A program made the position numbers and the translations under genes. Below the pieces are notes generated by a model, which saw nothing but the letters and a program-made list of their open reading frames with translations, had not been told where the DNA came from and made no database searches. From Spirochaetota bacterium (GTDB lineage Bacteria > Spirochaetota > UBA4802 > UBA5550): a stretch of DNA of 38,283 nucleotides. Every line of letters starts with the position of its first letter. Within the stretch, counting starts at the first letter, position 1. Shown here piece after piece: positions 15,385 to 21,221 of this stretch. The stretch is from positions 1-38,283 of the forward strand of contig JAKLIV010000015.1 of NCBI GenBank assembly GCA_022709405.1, written 5' to 3'.

Positions 15385-15909
15385 TCAATTGCTTTGAGGC
15401 CGCGCCGATATGGCATAATTCTTCCCGTCCCACGATATCACGTCGAAATCATCGGTATCCGGAAAATAGCAGACTTTTATATCATGGCTTCTCCCGTGTC
15501 TGGACAGATAGAACATGCCCCTGACCCTGATTATCGCGATGAATCGATACCATTTGTTGCGGACATTCCTGAAAATGACGACGTAATAACCGTCCCTGTT
15601 TTTGCAGGCAAGCGCAGTTTCGTCATGGTCGTCATTATCGAAATCATCGGTCAGATAGGGGGCATATTCACCCGTTTCGAGGTAATCGCGGACCGCGTAA
15701 TAATACCACGGCGTGTCGGTCTCGAGCCCGTACCAGACCGCATCTCCCCGCTCGATCATTTCCAGGTCGGCCTTGATGACATCCCTGTTCAGTTTCAGCA
15801 GCTCATTGCAGCGATCGATGATGGCGTCGTTTCCCGGATACGCCGGGCCGCCCTGGAACAAAGCGAGCAGAATAATTATCAACAAATAACCATGTACTCT
15901 CAGATTCAT
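15385..15909 (-). CDS. Hypothetical exported protein
   Basis: I do not recognise this family. The 174-residue product starts with a signal peptide (MNLRVHGYLLIIILLALFQG, cleavage likely after PAYPG or nearby). The mature part is acidic and rich in Asp and Tyr (TDTPWYYYAV, then TDDFDNDDHDE). It ends in short beta-like segments (YYVVIFRNVRNKWYRFIAII). The frame extends to 15954, but the start at 15909 was preferred because it places the signal peptide at the N-terminus. It may form a unit with the small lipoprotein encoded just upstream on the same strand, with an 85-nt gap. Confidence 0.65.
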   Translation of the reverse strand: MNLRVHGYLLIIILLALFQGGPAYPGNDAIIDRCNELLKLNRDVIKADLEMIERGDAVWYGLETDTPWYYYAVRDYLETGEYAPYLTDDFDNDDHDETALACKNRDGYYVVIFRNVRNKWYRFIAIIRVRGMFYLSRHGRSHDIKVCYFPDTDDFDVISWDGKNYAISARPQSN

Positions 15910-15994
15910 ATCGCCGCACCCGTCATCAAGCTCCGGCAAAATCCGCGAAAACAACCGTCGTCATCGCTTTAAAGCGCAATCCGCCGACAGGACA

Positions 15995-16348
15995 TCATTT
16001 TTTATTTTCCAGCCCGAAGTCTTTTTCCCAGACGAATGTATCCGCCTTCACCCATCGGATTTTGATGATTTTATTGTTTAAATAATACACGGATACCCGG
16101 CTTTTTTCATCATCCCCCGGTGCGAGCCATACCGGACGCACCGTTCCGGAACCCTTGTATACCGGCCCCAGAATGGCGATCAGCTGCTTCACGGTGAGAT
16201 CGGGCGTGATTTTCTGCAACGACTCGTCCAGGTATTTCTTCTCGGCATCGTTCATTTTCTCGACGGCATTGTCCCCGGACGCCATGCCGCACGTCAGCAG
16301 AAGAAACGAAAGTGAAGCCATCTTGAAGAAAGCGGCGAGATTTTTCAT
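15995..16348 (-). CDS. Small lipoprotein, possibly BamE/SmpA-like fold
   Basis: This 117-residue protein has a short signal peptide ending in a lipobox (SFLLLTCG). The mature region has a helix-rich start (AEKKYLDESLQKI), then DLTVKQLIAILGPVYKGSG. That segment recalls the helix-turn that opens the SmpA/OmlA (BamE) fold. Strands with VSVYYLNNKIIKIRWVK follow. The fold suggestion is weak. GGGGGC about 8 nt before the start supports the call. Its function is unknown; lipidation predicts attachment to a membrane facing the periplasm. Confidence 0.7.
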   Translation of the reverse strand: MKNLAAFFKMASLSFLLLTCGMASGDNAVEKMNDAEKKYLDESLQKITPDLTVKQLIAILGPVYKGSGTVRPVWLAPGDDEKSRVSVYYLNNKIIKIRWVKADTFVWEKDFGLENKK

Positions 16349-16496
16349 TATTGCGCCCCCTGGATCGTAATCGGCAGTGCGTTTGTCGATGCATCAACCC
16401 GTGTTGTTGATCAATAATCACGAATGGATCCGCCCGTCCTTACCATCTCCCGAATCCGCCCGGCAGTCAAGAATTAAACGGGGGGGATGATTATGC

Positions 16497-16511
16497 AGGG
16501 GCTTCGCCCCT
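16497..16511. repeat. Compact hairpin at the end of the doc gene
   Basis: AGGGGC (16497-16502), loop TTC, GCCCCT (16506-16511) forms a tight hairpin that begins within the doc stop codon. No T-run follows on the minus strand (a C-rich run follows instead), so it is at best a weak terminator or a 3'-end stabiliser. The rest of the gap to the lipoprotein gene (16349-16496) shows no gene. Confidence 0.6.
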
Positions 16512-16906
16512 CATTCAACAGCCAGTTTTTTCAGGACTCCGGCGATATATTTTTTGTCACCCCTGCCGGACGCTACTTTCATCATCATTGGATATAATTC
16601 TTCATGGGGATCGCGAATTTCAACTCCATTGAAATCAAGAAACAACAGGCCTGCGACCAGCGCGACACGTTTATTCCCATCAATAAAGGGATGATTCTGG
16701 CATATATGGTATATATACGCCGCCGCCATATCGAACAACCCGTCATGGAGATAGCGGCCGTCAAAAGAGGCGAGAGGCATCGACAGGGCCGAACTCAAAA
16801 GAGAAATATCGCGAATGCCGTATTCTCCGCCGTATAATCCGATCTGATTATTGTGGATTTCGATCAGCTCCGCGAGCGACAGGAATTCTATTTCCCGTTT
16901 TTTCAT
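16511..16906 (-). CDS. doc: Doc-type (Fic fold) toxin
   Basis: Doc toxins phosphorylate EF-Tu and halt translation. This 131-residue protein has the Fic/Doc catalytic motif HPFIDGNKRVAL (residues about 77-88), with the catalytic His and the nucleotide-binding GNK. The preceding helix AAAYIYHICQ is typical. Its N-terminus (FLSLAELIEIHNNQI) matches death-on-curing proteins. Length and motif position agree with Doc rather than with larger AMPylating Fic enzymes. It overlaps the upstream antitoxin gene by 4 nt (ATGA). The partner is an AbrB-type protein rather than the classical Phd. Confidence 0.92.
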   Translation of the reverse strand: MKKREIEFLSLAELIEIHNNQIGLYGGEYGIRDISLLSSALSMPLASFDGRYLHDGLFDMAAAYIYHICQNHPFIDGNKRVALVAGLLFLDFNGVEIRDPHEELYPMMMKVASGRGDKKYIAGVLKKLAVE

Positions 16907-17130
16907 TCGGCGAGCTTTTCGAGGGTCGATTTGTGCCTGGTGTTGATCTTATCGAGGGACTTGCCGAGCCGGTTCAACCTGTTCCCTGATTTTACCGGAG
17001 AAATGATTATGTTTTTCCCGTCGGTCGTCATCTCAAGCGGCGTGCCGCTATCGATGTTAAGCAGTTCCATTATGGGCTTGTCGATTACTATGGCCGAGCT
17101 ATTTCCGTGCCGGATCAGTTTTTTTATCAT
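16903..17130 (-). CDS. AbrB/MazE-type antitoxin of the Doc toxin
   Basis: This 75-residue protein has an N-terminal swapped-hairpin AbrB-type DNA-binding domain: MIKKLIRHGNSSAIVIDKPI, then MELLNIDSGTPLEMTTDGKNIII. A basic, helical tail (NRLNRLGKSLDKINTRHKST) probably neutralises Doc. AbrB-type antitoxins paired with Doc are known but less usual than Phd. GAGGAGG lies about 9 nt before the start. It is the first gene of the pair and presumably represses the promoter at 17155-17183. Confidence 0.85.
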   Translation of the reverse strand: MIKKLIRHGNSSAIVIDKPIMELLNIDSGTPLEMTTDGKNIIISPVKSGNRLNRLGKSLDKINTRHKSTLEKLAE

Positions 17131-17145
17131 GACGCAGCCTCCTCT

Positions 17146-17183
17146 CCCGTATACACGATATATACACGGGAAACCATTGTCAA
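17146..17183 (-). promoter_or_regulatory. Promoter and operator of the antitoxin-doc pair
   Basis: On the minus strand TTGACA (17183-17178) and TATCGT (17160-17155) are separated by 17 bp. The -10 sits inside an imperfect palindrome (CCCGT at 17146-17150, ACGGG at 17166-17170). It also lies between two direct TATACAC copies (17150-17156 and 17161-17167, 11-bp period). This fits binding by the AbrB-type antitoxin. Confidence 0.7.
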
Positions 17184-17230
17184 TGAATTATTTCAGGAAG
17201 GCCAGCCTGCACACTCCTGAGTACGCCATC

Positions 17231-17620
17231 CTACACCCCGCGTTTACCGTCCATGAACAGCACCGAAACGTATCCTGCCGCGATGATCAGGCACACGACC
17301 CAGATCGCGAGCTCCCCGTAATTGAATCCGAAAAAGGGATATCCCGCGATCATGCGTATCAGGTAAAACACCGCGATCAGCACGATGATCGACTTGCCGT
17401 AGAAGCCTGTTTTGCCGCGCCTGGCCATGATGAACGACATGACCGCGAAGTAGAGGATGACGGCGATGATGATTATGTTCGCGGTCTGGAGTATGCCCTG
17501 GTTGTCTTTCGAGAGTTTCGGCAGCTCCCCGGCCCAGTTCAGCATCTTCCAGAACGTCATGTGAAAAAGCGCGAGCATGAGGTTTATCGCAGAGCCGGTA
17601 TAGAGGATGAAGGATTTCAT
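17231..17620 (-). CDS. Small four-helix membrane protein of unknown function
   Basis: I do not recognise a named family. The 129-residue protein has four hydrophobic helices: about residues 5-22, 48-66 (IIIIAVILYFAVMSFIMARR), 76-94 and 101-122. It has short loops and a basic C-terminus (DGKRGV). The layout resembles small DoxX-like or DUF4345-like proteins, but no diagnostic motif is visible. GAGG about 7 nt before the start supports it. It follows the DUF3788 gene by 24 nt on the same strand, so the two are probably co-transcribed. Confidence 0.7.
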   Translation of the reverse strand: MKSFILYTGSAINLMLALFHMTFWKMLNWAGELPKLSKDNQGILQTANIIIIAVILYFAVMSFIMARRGKTGFYGKSIIVLIAVFYLIRMIAGYPFFGFNYGELAIWVVCLIIAAGYVSVLFMDGKRGV

Positions 17621-17644
17621 GGGGCGCCTCGGGTGTATTTAATG

Positions 17645-18070
17645 TTATTTGGCGGCAATTTTAAACTCTATTACTTTGCCGATATCTTTCAGAATTGCCG
17701 TGTTCCGTATCTCAAAAATACACGGCTTTGATTTCCCCGTATTTTTCGTGTTTTTTATCCTGTGAATCATTTCTTCACTGATATCAAGCCTGTAGATTTC
17801 ATCAATATATTTTTCAGGAAAATATATCGTCGCTTTCACGTATCCTTTCCATGCGGACATCCAGACGATCGTCCTCTTCTTTTTCTGGACTTTGCACAGC
17901 CACGCCCTGCCGTCTCTATAATATCTCCAGGTATATTCCATTTCATAATCGTCGTAGAGTTTCAATAGACGGCAATAAGCGTCATAAGATTTTCCGAGTA
18001 CGCTTCGCAAAACCTGTTCATCCGGGTAGACTGTCGCGTCAGTCAGGCCAATAGTGCTTGTTGTATCCAT
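17645..18070 (-). CDS. DUF3788 family protein
   Basis: This 141-residue soluble protein matches DUF3788. It has an N-terminal LTDATVYPDEQVLRSVLG, followed by the aromatic-rich core YTWRYYRDGRAWLCKVQKKK, then TIVWMSAWKGYVKATIYFPE. Its biochemical role is unknown. DUF3788 proteins are scattered in Firmicutes, Bacteroidetes and environmental genomes and are often in accessory regions, as here. The start at 18070 has GGATAA about 8 nt upstream. No signal peptide is present, so it acts in the cytoplasm. Confidence 0.82.
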   Translation of the reverse strand: MDTTSTIGLTDATVYPDEQVLRSVLGKSYDAYCRLLKLYDDYEMEYTWRYYRDGRAWLCKVQKKKRTIVWMSAWKGYVKATIYFPEKYIDEIYRLDISEEMIHRIKNTKNTGKSKPCIFEIRNTAILKDIGKVIEFKIAAK

Positions 18071-18293
18071 TGTTTTGCTTTATCCATATCATCAAAATAT
18101 CTTTTTCGCACACCCGGTCAAGAACTATATCTACCGCCAATACTGATTGAAGTACTATAACCATTGAGCATTCCCACTCCCGATCCCGGCAATCCCGAAA
18201 TCCTGTCCTGACTTTTCCCCATTTTTTTGTCACAAATCCTTCCTCCCGCTGCCTATATAATGATCGCACAACTTGACGCGCAGGAGGCCCATC
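18071..18293. other. Gap without a confident gene
   Basis: This gap lies between the divergent DUF3788 gene and the next plus-strand gene. A minus-strand frame ends in YFDDMDKAKQWIQQALLA just before the DUF3788 start. It is interrupted by a stop about 24 codons earlier, so it could be the tail of a decayed gene, but nothing supports it further. A TATAAT at 18256-18261 lacks a -35 at proper spacing. Confidence 0.3.
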
Positions 18294-18881
18294 ATGGCGA
18301 CAGCACAATTGAACCCCATCATAACATCACTCAGCGGCAGCGTGGGCGGGATGGTCATCTACACCAGATTCGGCAGGACCGTGATGCGGATATGGATAAA
18401 GCCTCCCAATCCGCGCACCGATAAGCAGCAGTCAAACCGCGCGCGCTTTGCGCAGGCAATGGCCGCATGGCAGGGCCTCGATGGGAACCAGAAGAAAGCA
18501 TATAACGCAAAGGCCCGCAGGCTCGGGATGACGGGTCACAATTTATTTATCTCGCGGTACATGAAAGACCACACGGATGGTAATTCATGCGTGCCCCCTG
18601 TGGGGGGCAGGGGGCAGCTTAAGCGCATGAAGGGGCGGATACAAGAAAGCTGCGCCGGGGACACGGGGCAACAGGATTCCACCCCCTTCTCCCTTCGGGA
18701 GAAGGGGGCCGGGGGGATGAGGGCATCTTCCCTTCACCCGGCCTTCCGATCCGTCACCGCTCCGTCTCACGTTCTATCCCGGCCGGGAGCATTGTCTCCT
18801 GATGACCTCACTCCCTTTCCCCCTCTCCCGGAGGGAGAGGGGGTCGTGTCATATATGTCATTCATATTACGGGATTATTGA
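18294..18881 (+). CDS. Small uncharacterised protein with a repeat-derived C-terminal extension
   Basis: AGGAGG (about 5 nt before the ATG) marks this gene clearly. Residues 1 to about 93 look like a complete small protein. They read SLSGSVGGMVIYTRFGRTVMR, then PPNPRTDKQQSNRARFAQAM, AWQGLDGNQKKAYNAKA and TGHNLFISRYMK. I know relatives of about 95 residues with this order; it resembles DUF6266-like proteins, function unknown. After that the frame runs through GC-rich palindromes at 18593, 18682 and 18819, giving low-complexity text (STPFSLREKGAGGMR, PFPPLPEGEG). I infer that the original stop was lost when repeats inserted. The stop at 18881 abuts the DUF559 gene. Confidence 0.65.
   Translation: MATAQLNPIITSLSGSVGGMVIYTRFGRTVMRIWIKPPNPRTDKQQSNRARFAQAMAAWQGLDGNQKKAYNAKARRLGMTGHNLFISRYMKDHTDGNSCVPPVGGRGQLKRMKGRIQESCAGDTGQQDSTPFSLREKGAGGMRASSLHPAFRSVTAPSHVLSRPGALSPDDLTPFPPLPEGEGVVSYMSFILRDY
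18593..18615. repeat. GC-rich palindrome inside the small-protein gene
   Basis: GCCCCCTG (18593-18600) and CAGGGGGC (18608-18615) pair around a G-rich 7-nt loop. It lies at the point where the conserved part of the overlapping protein ends. Confidence 0.7.
18682..18735 (+). repeat. Hairpin-CC-G-rich repeat, copy R2
   Basis: A perfect 12-bp stem, CCCCCTTCTCCC (18682-18693) with GGGAGAAGGGGG (18697-18708), is followed by CC, GGGGGG, ATGAGGG and CATCTTCCCTT. The tail and stem match the copy at 19226-19277 in the same orientation. The differences are paired single-base insertions in the stem, the loop and a few tail bases. Confidence 0.9.
18801..18843 (-). repeat. Hairpin-CC-G-rich repeat, inverted copy R3 (left end of DUF559 unit)
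   Basis: This is an opposite-orientation copy. The 11-bp stem is CCCCCTCTCCC (18819-18829) with GGGAGAGGGGG (18833-18843), and the tail lies on its left. Compared with the reverse complement of 19226-19268 it is identical at 37 of 43 positions. Together the two copies form imperfect terminal inverted repeats around the DUF559 gene. Confidence 0.88.
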
Positions 18882-18892
18882 ACGAAAACATA

Positions 18893-19261
18893 ATGCATCA
18901 CATTAAAAAACTATTCACCCGGCGACTCAGGAAAGAATCCACTCCTGAAGAAGTTACGGTATGGGCTGCTCTTCGAAACAGGAACTTCAGAGGCTTGAAG
19001 TTCAGGCGCCAGCATGTGATTGAAGGATTTGTCGTGGATTTCTACTGCCATGAATTGCGGCTTGCCATAGAAATCGACGGCCCAGTGCACCGGAGACAAA
19101 ATGACTATGATGAACTTCGACAATATCTTATCGAAGGGAAAAATATCAGATTTATACGGGTATCAAATGCAGAAATTGCCAGAGACTTTCAGATATTGCT
19201 TCATCAAATAGAAACATTTCTACCTCCCCCTCTCCCTGCGGGAGAGGGGGCCGGGGGGTGA
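18893..19261 (+). CDS. DUF559 endonuclease-like protein
   Basis: This is a 122-residue protein of the DUF559 family, which has a Vsr/restriction-endonuclease-like fold; its cellular substrate is not established. Recognisable parts are RRLRKESTPEEVTVWAALR, the core GLKFRRQHVIEGFVVDFYC, then LAIEIDGPVH. D49, E60 and D62 are candidate metal-binding residues. The C-terminal PPPLPAGEGAGG and the stop codon are encoded by the flanking repeat R4. The start at 18893 is used; an in-frame TTG at 18878 overlaps the previous stop and is an alternative. The whole gene lies inside a 468-bp unit bounded by inverted repeats (18801-19268), an arrangement that suggests a small mobile or repeat-associated element. 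Confidence 0.88.
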   Translation: MHHIKKLFTRRLRKESTPEEVTVWAALRNRNFRGLKFRRQHVIEGFVVDFYCHELRLAIEIDGPVHRRQNDYDELRQYLIEGKNIRFIRVSNAEIARDFQILLHQIETFLPPPLPAGEGAGG

Positions 19262-19277
19262 GGGCATCTTGCCTTAT
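19226..19277 (+). repeat. Hairpin-CC-G-rich repeat, copy R4 (right end of DUF559 unit)
   Basis: The 11-bp stem CCCCCTCTCCC (19226-19236) and GGGAGAGGGGG (19240-19250) is followed by CC, GGGGGG, TGAGGG and CATCTTGCCTT. The TGA is the stop codon of the DUF559 gene. The tail also reaches the stop codon of the converging DUF2459 gene at 19274-19276. Confidence 0.9.
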
Positions 19278-19930
19278 TTCATCTCCACGCCGAACTTCCG
19301 GGCGCGCCTGAACAGCTCGTGCGCGGTGTACACGCCCACCGGGGATATGGGGTATCCGGCCCGCTTCAGGCCGAGCGCTATCCAGGTATTGCAGGTGTTG
19401 AACAGGTGGTAGGTCCCGTTGGATTTATAGAACAGCACCGCCCCTCCCGCGCTCTTCGACGCGATTACCGGGCCTCCGTCTTCACCGCGCGTGAAAGCGT
19501 CACGGATAAAGACGCACAGCCTGATGAACGACGCGCGGTCCATGTCGATCCTGGTTCCCTGATCTGACCAGTGCACCACGTCGTCGACCGATACGTTGAA
19601 CCCCTCGATCCTGATCACGCTCGTGGACGGGATGAACAGGGCCCTGGCCGCCTTGGCCACGGTGAATTCCGGGTTCTGGTAATACTCCTCCTGGCCCCAG
19701 CCTATGTCGGCGTACTGGTACGGGCCCAGGTCTTTCAGCGCGGGGATCAGGCCATCGGGAACATACCTCATCTCCAAGATGAACCCGGTGTGGAACGCGC
19801 TGTTCACGAGATATACCGGGACAACGTCGTCCGCGTCTCTGGCGGATTCGGCCTGCGCCCCGGCATGCATGGGGCCCAGCGCCATGAGCGCCATGCACAG
19901 GCCGATGATTTTGAGCTCGGGAGTTTTCAT
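19274..19930 (-). CDS. DUF2459 family exported protein
   Basis: This 218-residue protein has a signal peptide (MKTPELKIIGLCMALMALGP, cleavage probably after AGAQA). The mature part matches DUF2459: a near-N-terminal SAFHTGFILE, then YQYADIGWGQEEYYQNPEFT and the C-terminal TCNTWIALGLKRAGYPI. The His, the GWG-E segment and the TCNTW motif are the conserved landmarks and suggest a cysteine/histidine hydrolase-like fold. Activity is not established for the family. The frame extends to a TTG at 19972; I chose the ATG at 19930 because it begins the signal peptide. It is divergent from the GH18 gene; the 130-nt region between them shows no strong promoter. Confidence 0.82.
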   Translation of the reverse strand: MKTPELKIIGLCMALMALGPMHAGAQAESARDADDVVPVYLVNSAFHTGFILEMRYVPDGLIPALKDLGPYQYADIGWGQEEYYQNPEFTVAKAARALFIPSTSVIRIEGFNVSVDDVVHWSDQGTRIDMDRASFIRLCVFIRDAFTRGEDGGPVIASKSAGGAVLFYKSNGTYHLFNTCNTWIALGLKRAGYPISPVGVYTAHELFRRARKFGVEMK

Positions 19931-20060
19931 ACGGATTCGATATAGTGTTGACAGTACGTGATAAAAAATCAAGGATATATTCTCTGTAATTTTTATACGC
20001 GGTCCGGGGCCAAAGACCCGATAAGTAAATATAGACCGTAATTCCGTGTCCGGGTATCAA

Positions 20061-21215
20061 ATGAAAAAAATACTGTTCGTGTCCCTGATCCTCGCAGCCA
20101 TGACCGCGTCCGTTCCCTCGGGCCTTTCAGCGCAGCCCCTTGACCGCATCGACTCCATACCGGCGGACACCATCGAACCGACATCCCCCGGCAAAAGCGA
20201 CGCAGAGTCGGTTAGGTCACAGTCCCCGGTCCAGTTCCGGGAGGTATGGGGATACCTCATGCGCGACTGCGAGAAATCCTTCAAGGGCGACGAGCAGGTG
20301 ACCGATGTATGCTACTTCTGCTGCGGAGTGAGCAGGAGCGGCAGGGTAAACGTGAACGTGAATCCCCCCTCCCTGCCCGACCTGAACGGCAAAAGACGGC
20401 GCATCCACATCGTGATCGCCGACCTCAGGAACACAAAACTGATGCGCCGCGTCCTCGATTCATCGACAGGGGCGCGGGGGCTTCTCGTCGGCGACATCGT
20501 CGAGCTGTCGAAGAAATTCGACGGCGTGCAGATCGACTTCGAGGCCGTTGCGTCCCGGGACGGGTCGAATTTCGTCGAGTTCCTGGGGGAGATAAAATCC
20601 GGCCTCGAGCCGGGCAAGGTATTGAGCGTCGCGCTGCCCCCCAAGACGAGAAAGGTCAACGACGCCTATGACTACGCCGCCATATCCGCCGTGGCCGACC
20701 GCATATACATCATGGCCTATGACCAGCACTGGAGCAAGAGCAAGCCCGGGCCGGTAGCCTCGCTTTCATGGTGCAAGAGCATCATGGCCTACGCGAAAAC
20801 CGAGATCCCTGCCGACAGGCTCGTCATGGGAATCCCGTTGTACGGCAGGTCCTGGAAGGAAACGAAGGTCACGAAGCGCGTCAGGGTGAAGAACAAGCAG
20901 GCGAAGGGAGCAAAGAGCGGCAAACCCGGGCGCACGGTGGTCGTCACGAAGCGCATCAAAAAAAGCAAGTCGGTGAAAACCGAGCATATCGACGACCTCA
21001 TAAGCAGAAAGAACGCCTCGAAGGAATATTCTCCCGAGACCGGGTACAGGATCAGGTTCGGCGGAAAGTCGAAGGTGACCGTGTACTGCGACGACATAAA
21101 CGCGATCATGGAAAAGTTCCTGTTCTACCGCGAATTCACCGACTCCATCGGCTTCTGGCGCCTGGGCATGGAAAGCCGGGACATGTGGAAAGAGATCGAG
21201 ATCCGCACCAACTGA
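20061..21215 (+). CDS. Exported glycoside hydrolase family 18-like protein
   Basis: This 384-residue protein has a signal peptide (MKKILFVSLILAAMTASVPS, cleavage near LSAQ). The GH18 barrel has the catalytic motif in FDGVQIDFE (residues about 153-161, DxxxDxE with the acid E161). Barrel strands ADRIYIMAYDQHW and LVMGIPLYGRSW follow, and the end reads SIGFWRLGMES. This is the spore-coat/YaaH-like branch that acts on chitin or N-acetylglucosamine linkages in peptidoglycan. A striking insertion of basic residues (about 268-310, with repeated VTKR and KKSK) follows the YGRSW strand. The start at 20061 was taken over an upstream in-frame GTG. It ends 6 nt from the converging histidine kinase gene. 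Confidence 0.87.
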   Translation: MKKILFVSLILAAMTASVPSGLSAQPLDRIDSIPADTIEPTSPGKSDAESVRSQSPVQFREVWGYLMRDCEKSFKGDEQVTDVCYFCCGVSRSGRVNVNVNPPSLPDLNGKRRRIHIVIADLRNTKLMRRVLDSSTGARGLLVGDIVELSKKFDGVQIDFEAVASRDGSNFVEFLGEIKSGLEPGKVLSVALPPKTRKVNDAYDYAAISAVADRIYIMAYDQHWSKSKPGPVASLSWCKSIMAYAKTEIPADRLVMGIPLYGRSWKETKVTKRVRVKNKQAKGAKSGKPGRTVVVTKRIKKSKSVKTEHIDDLISRKNASKEYSPETGYRIRFGGKSKVTVYCDDINAIMEKFLFYREFTDSIGFWRLGMESRDMWKEIEIRTN

Positions 21216-21221
21216 CGTCCC

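Noticed and set aside
18256..18261. TATAAT as promoter of the small-protein gene
   Set aside because: The nearest -35-like TTGTCA is 23 bp away, too far for a standard promoter.
18039..18308. Minus-strand gene in the gap upstream of DUF3788
   Set aside because: No recognised motifs, overlaps DUF3788 in another frame, and a competing frame is broken by a stop; only a possible decayed remnant.
18593..19277. CRISPR-like array of palindromes
   Set aside because: Copies differ in orientation and spacing, and one gene lies between them; there are no regular spacers and no cas genes.
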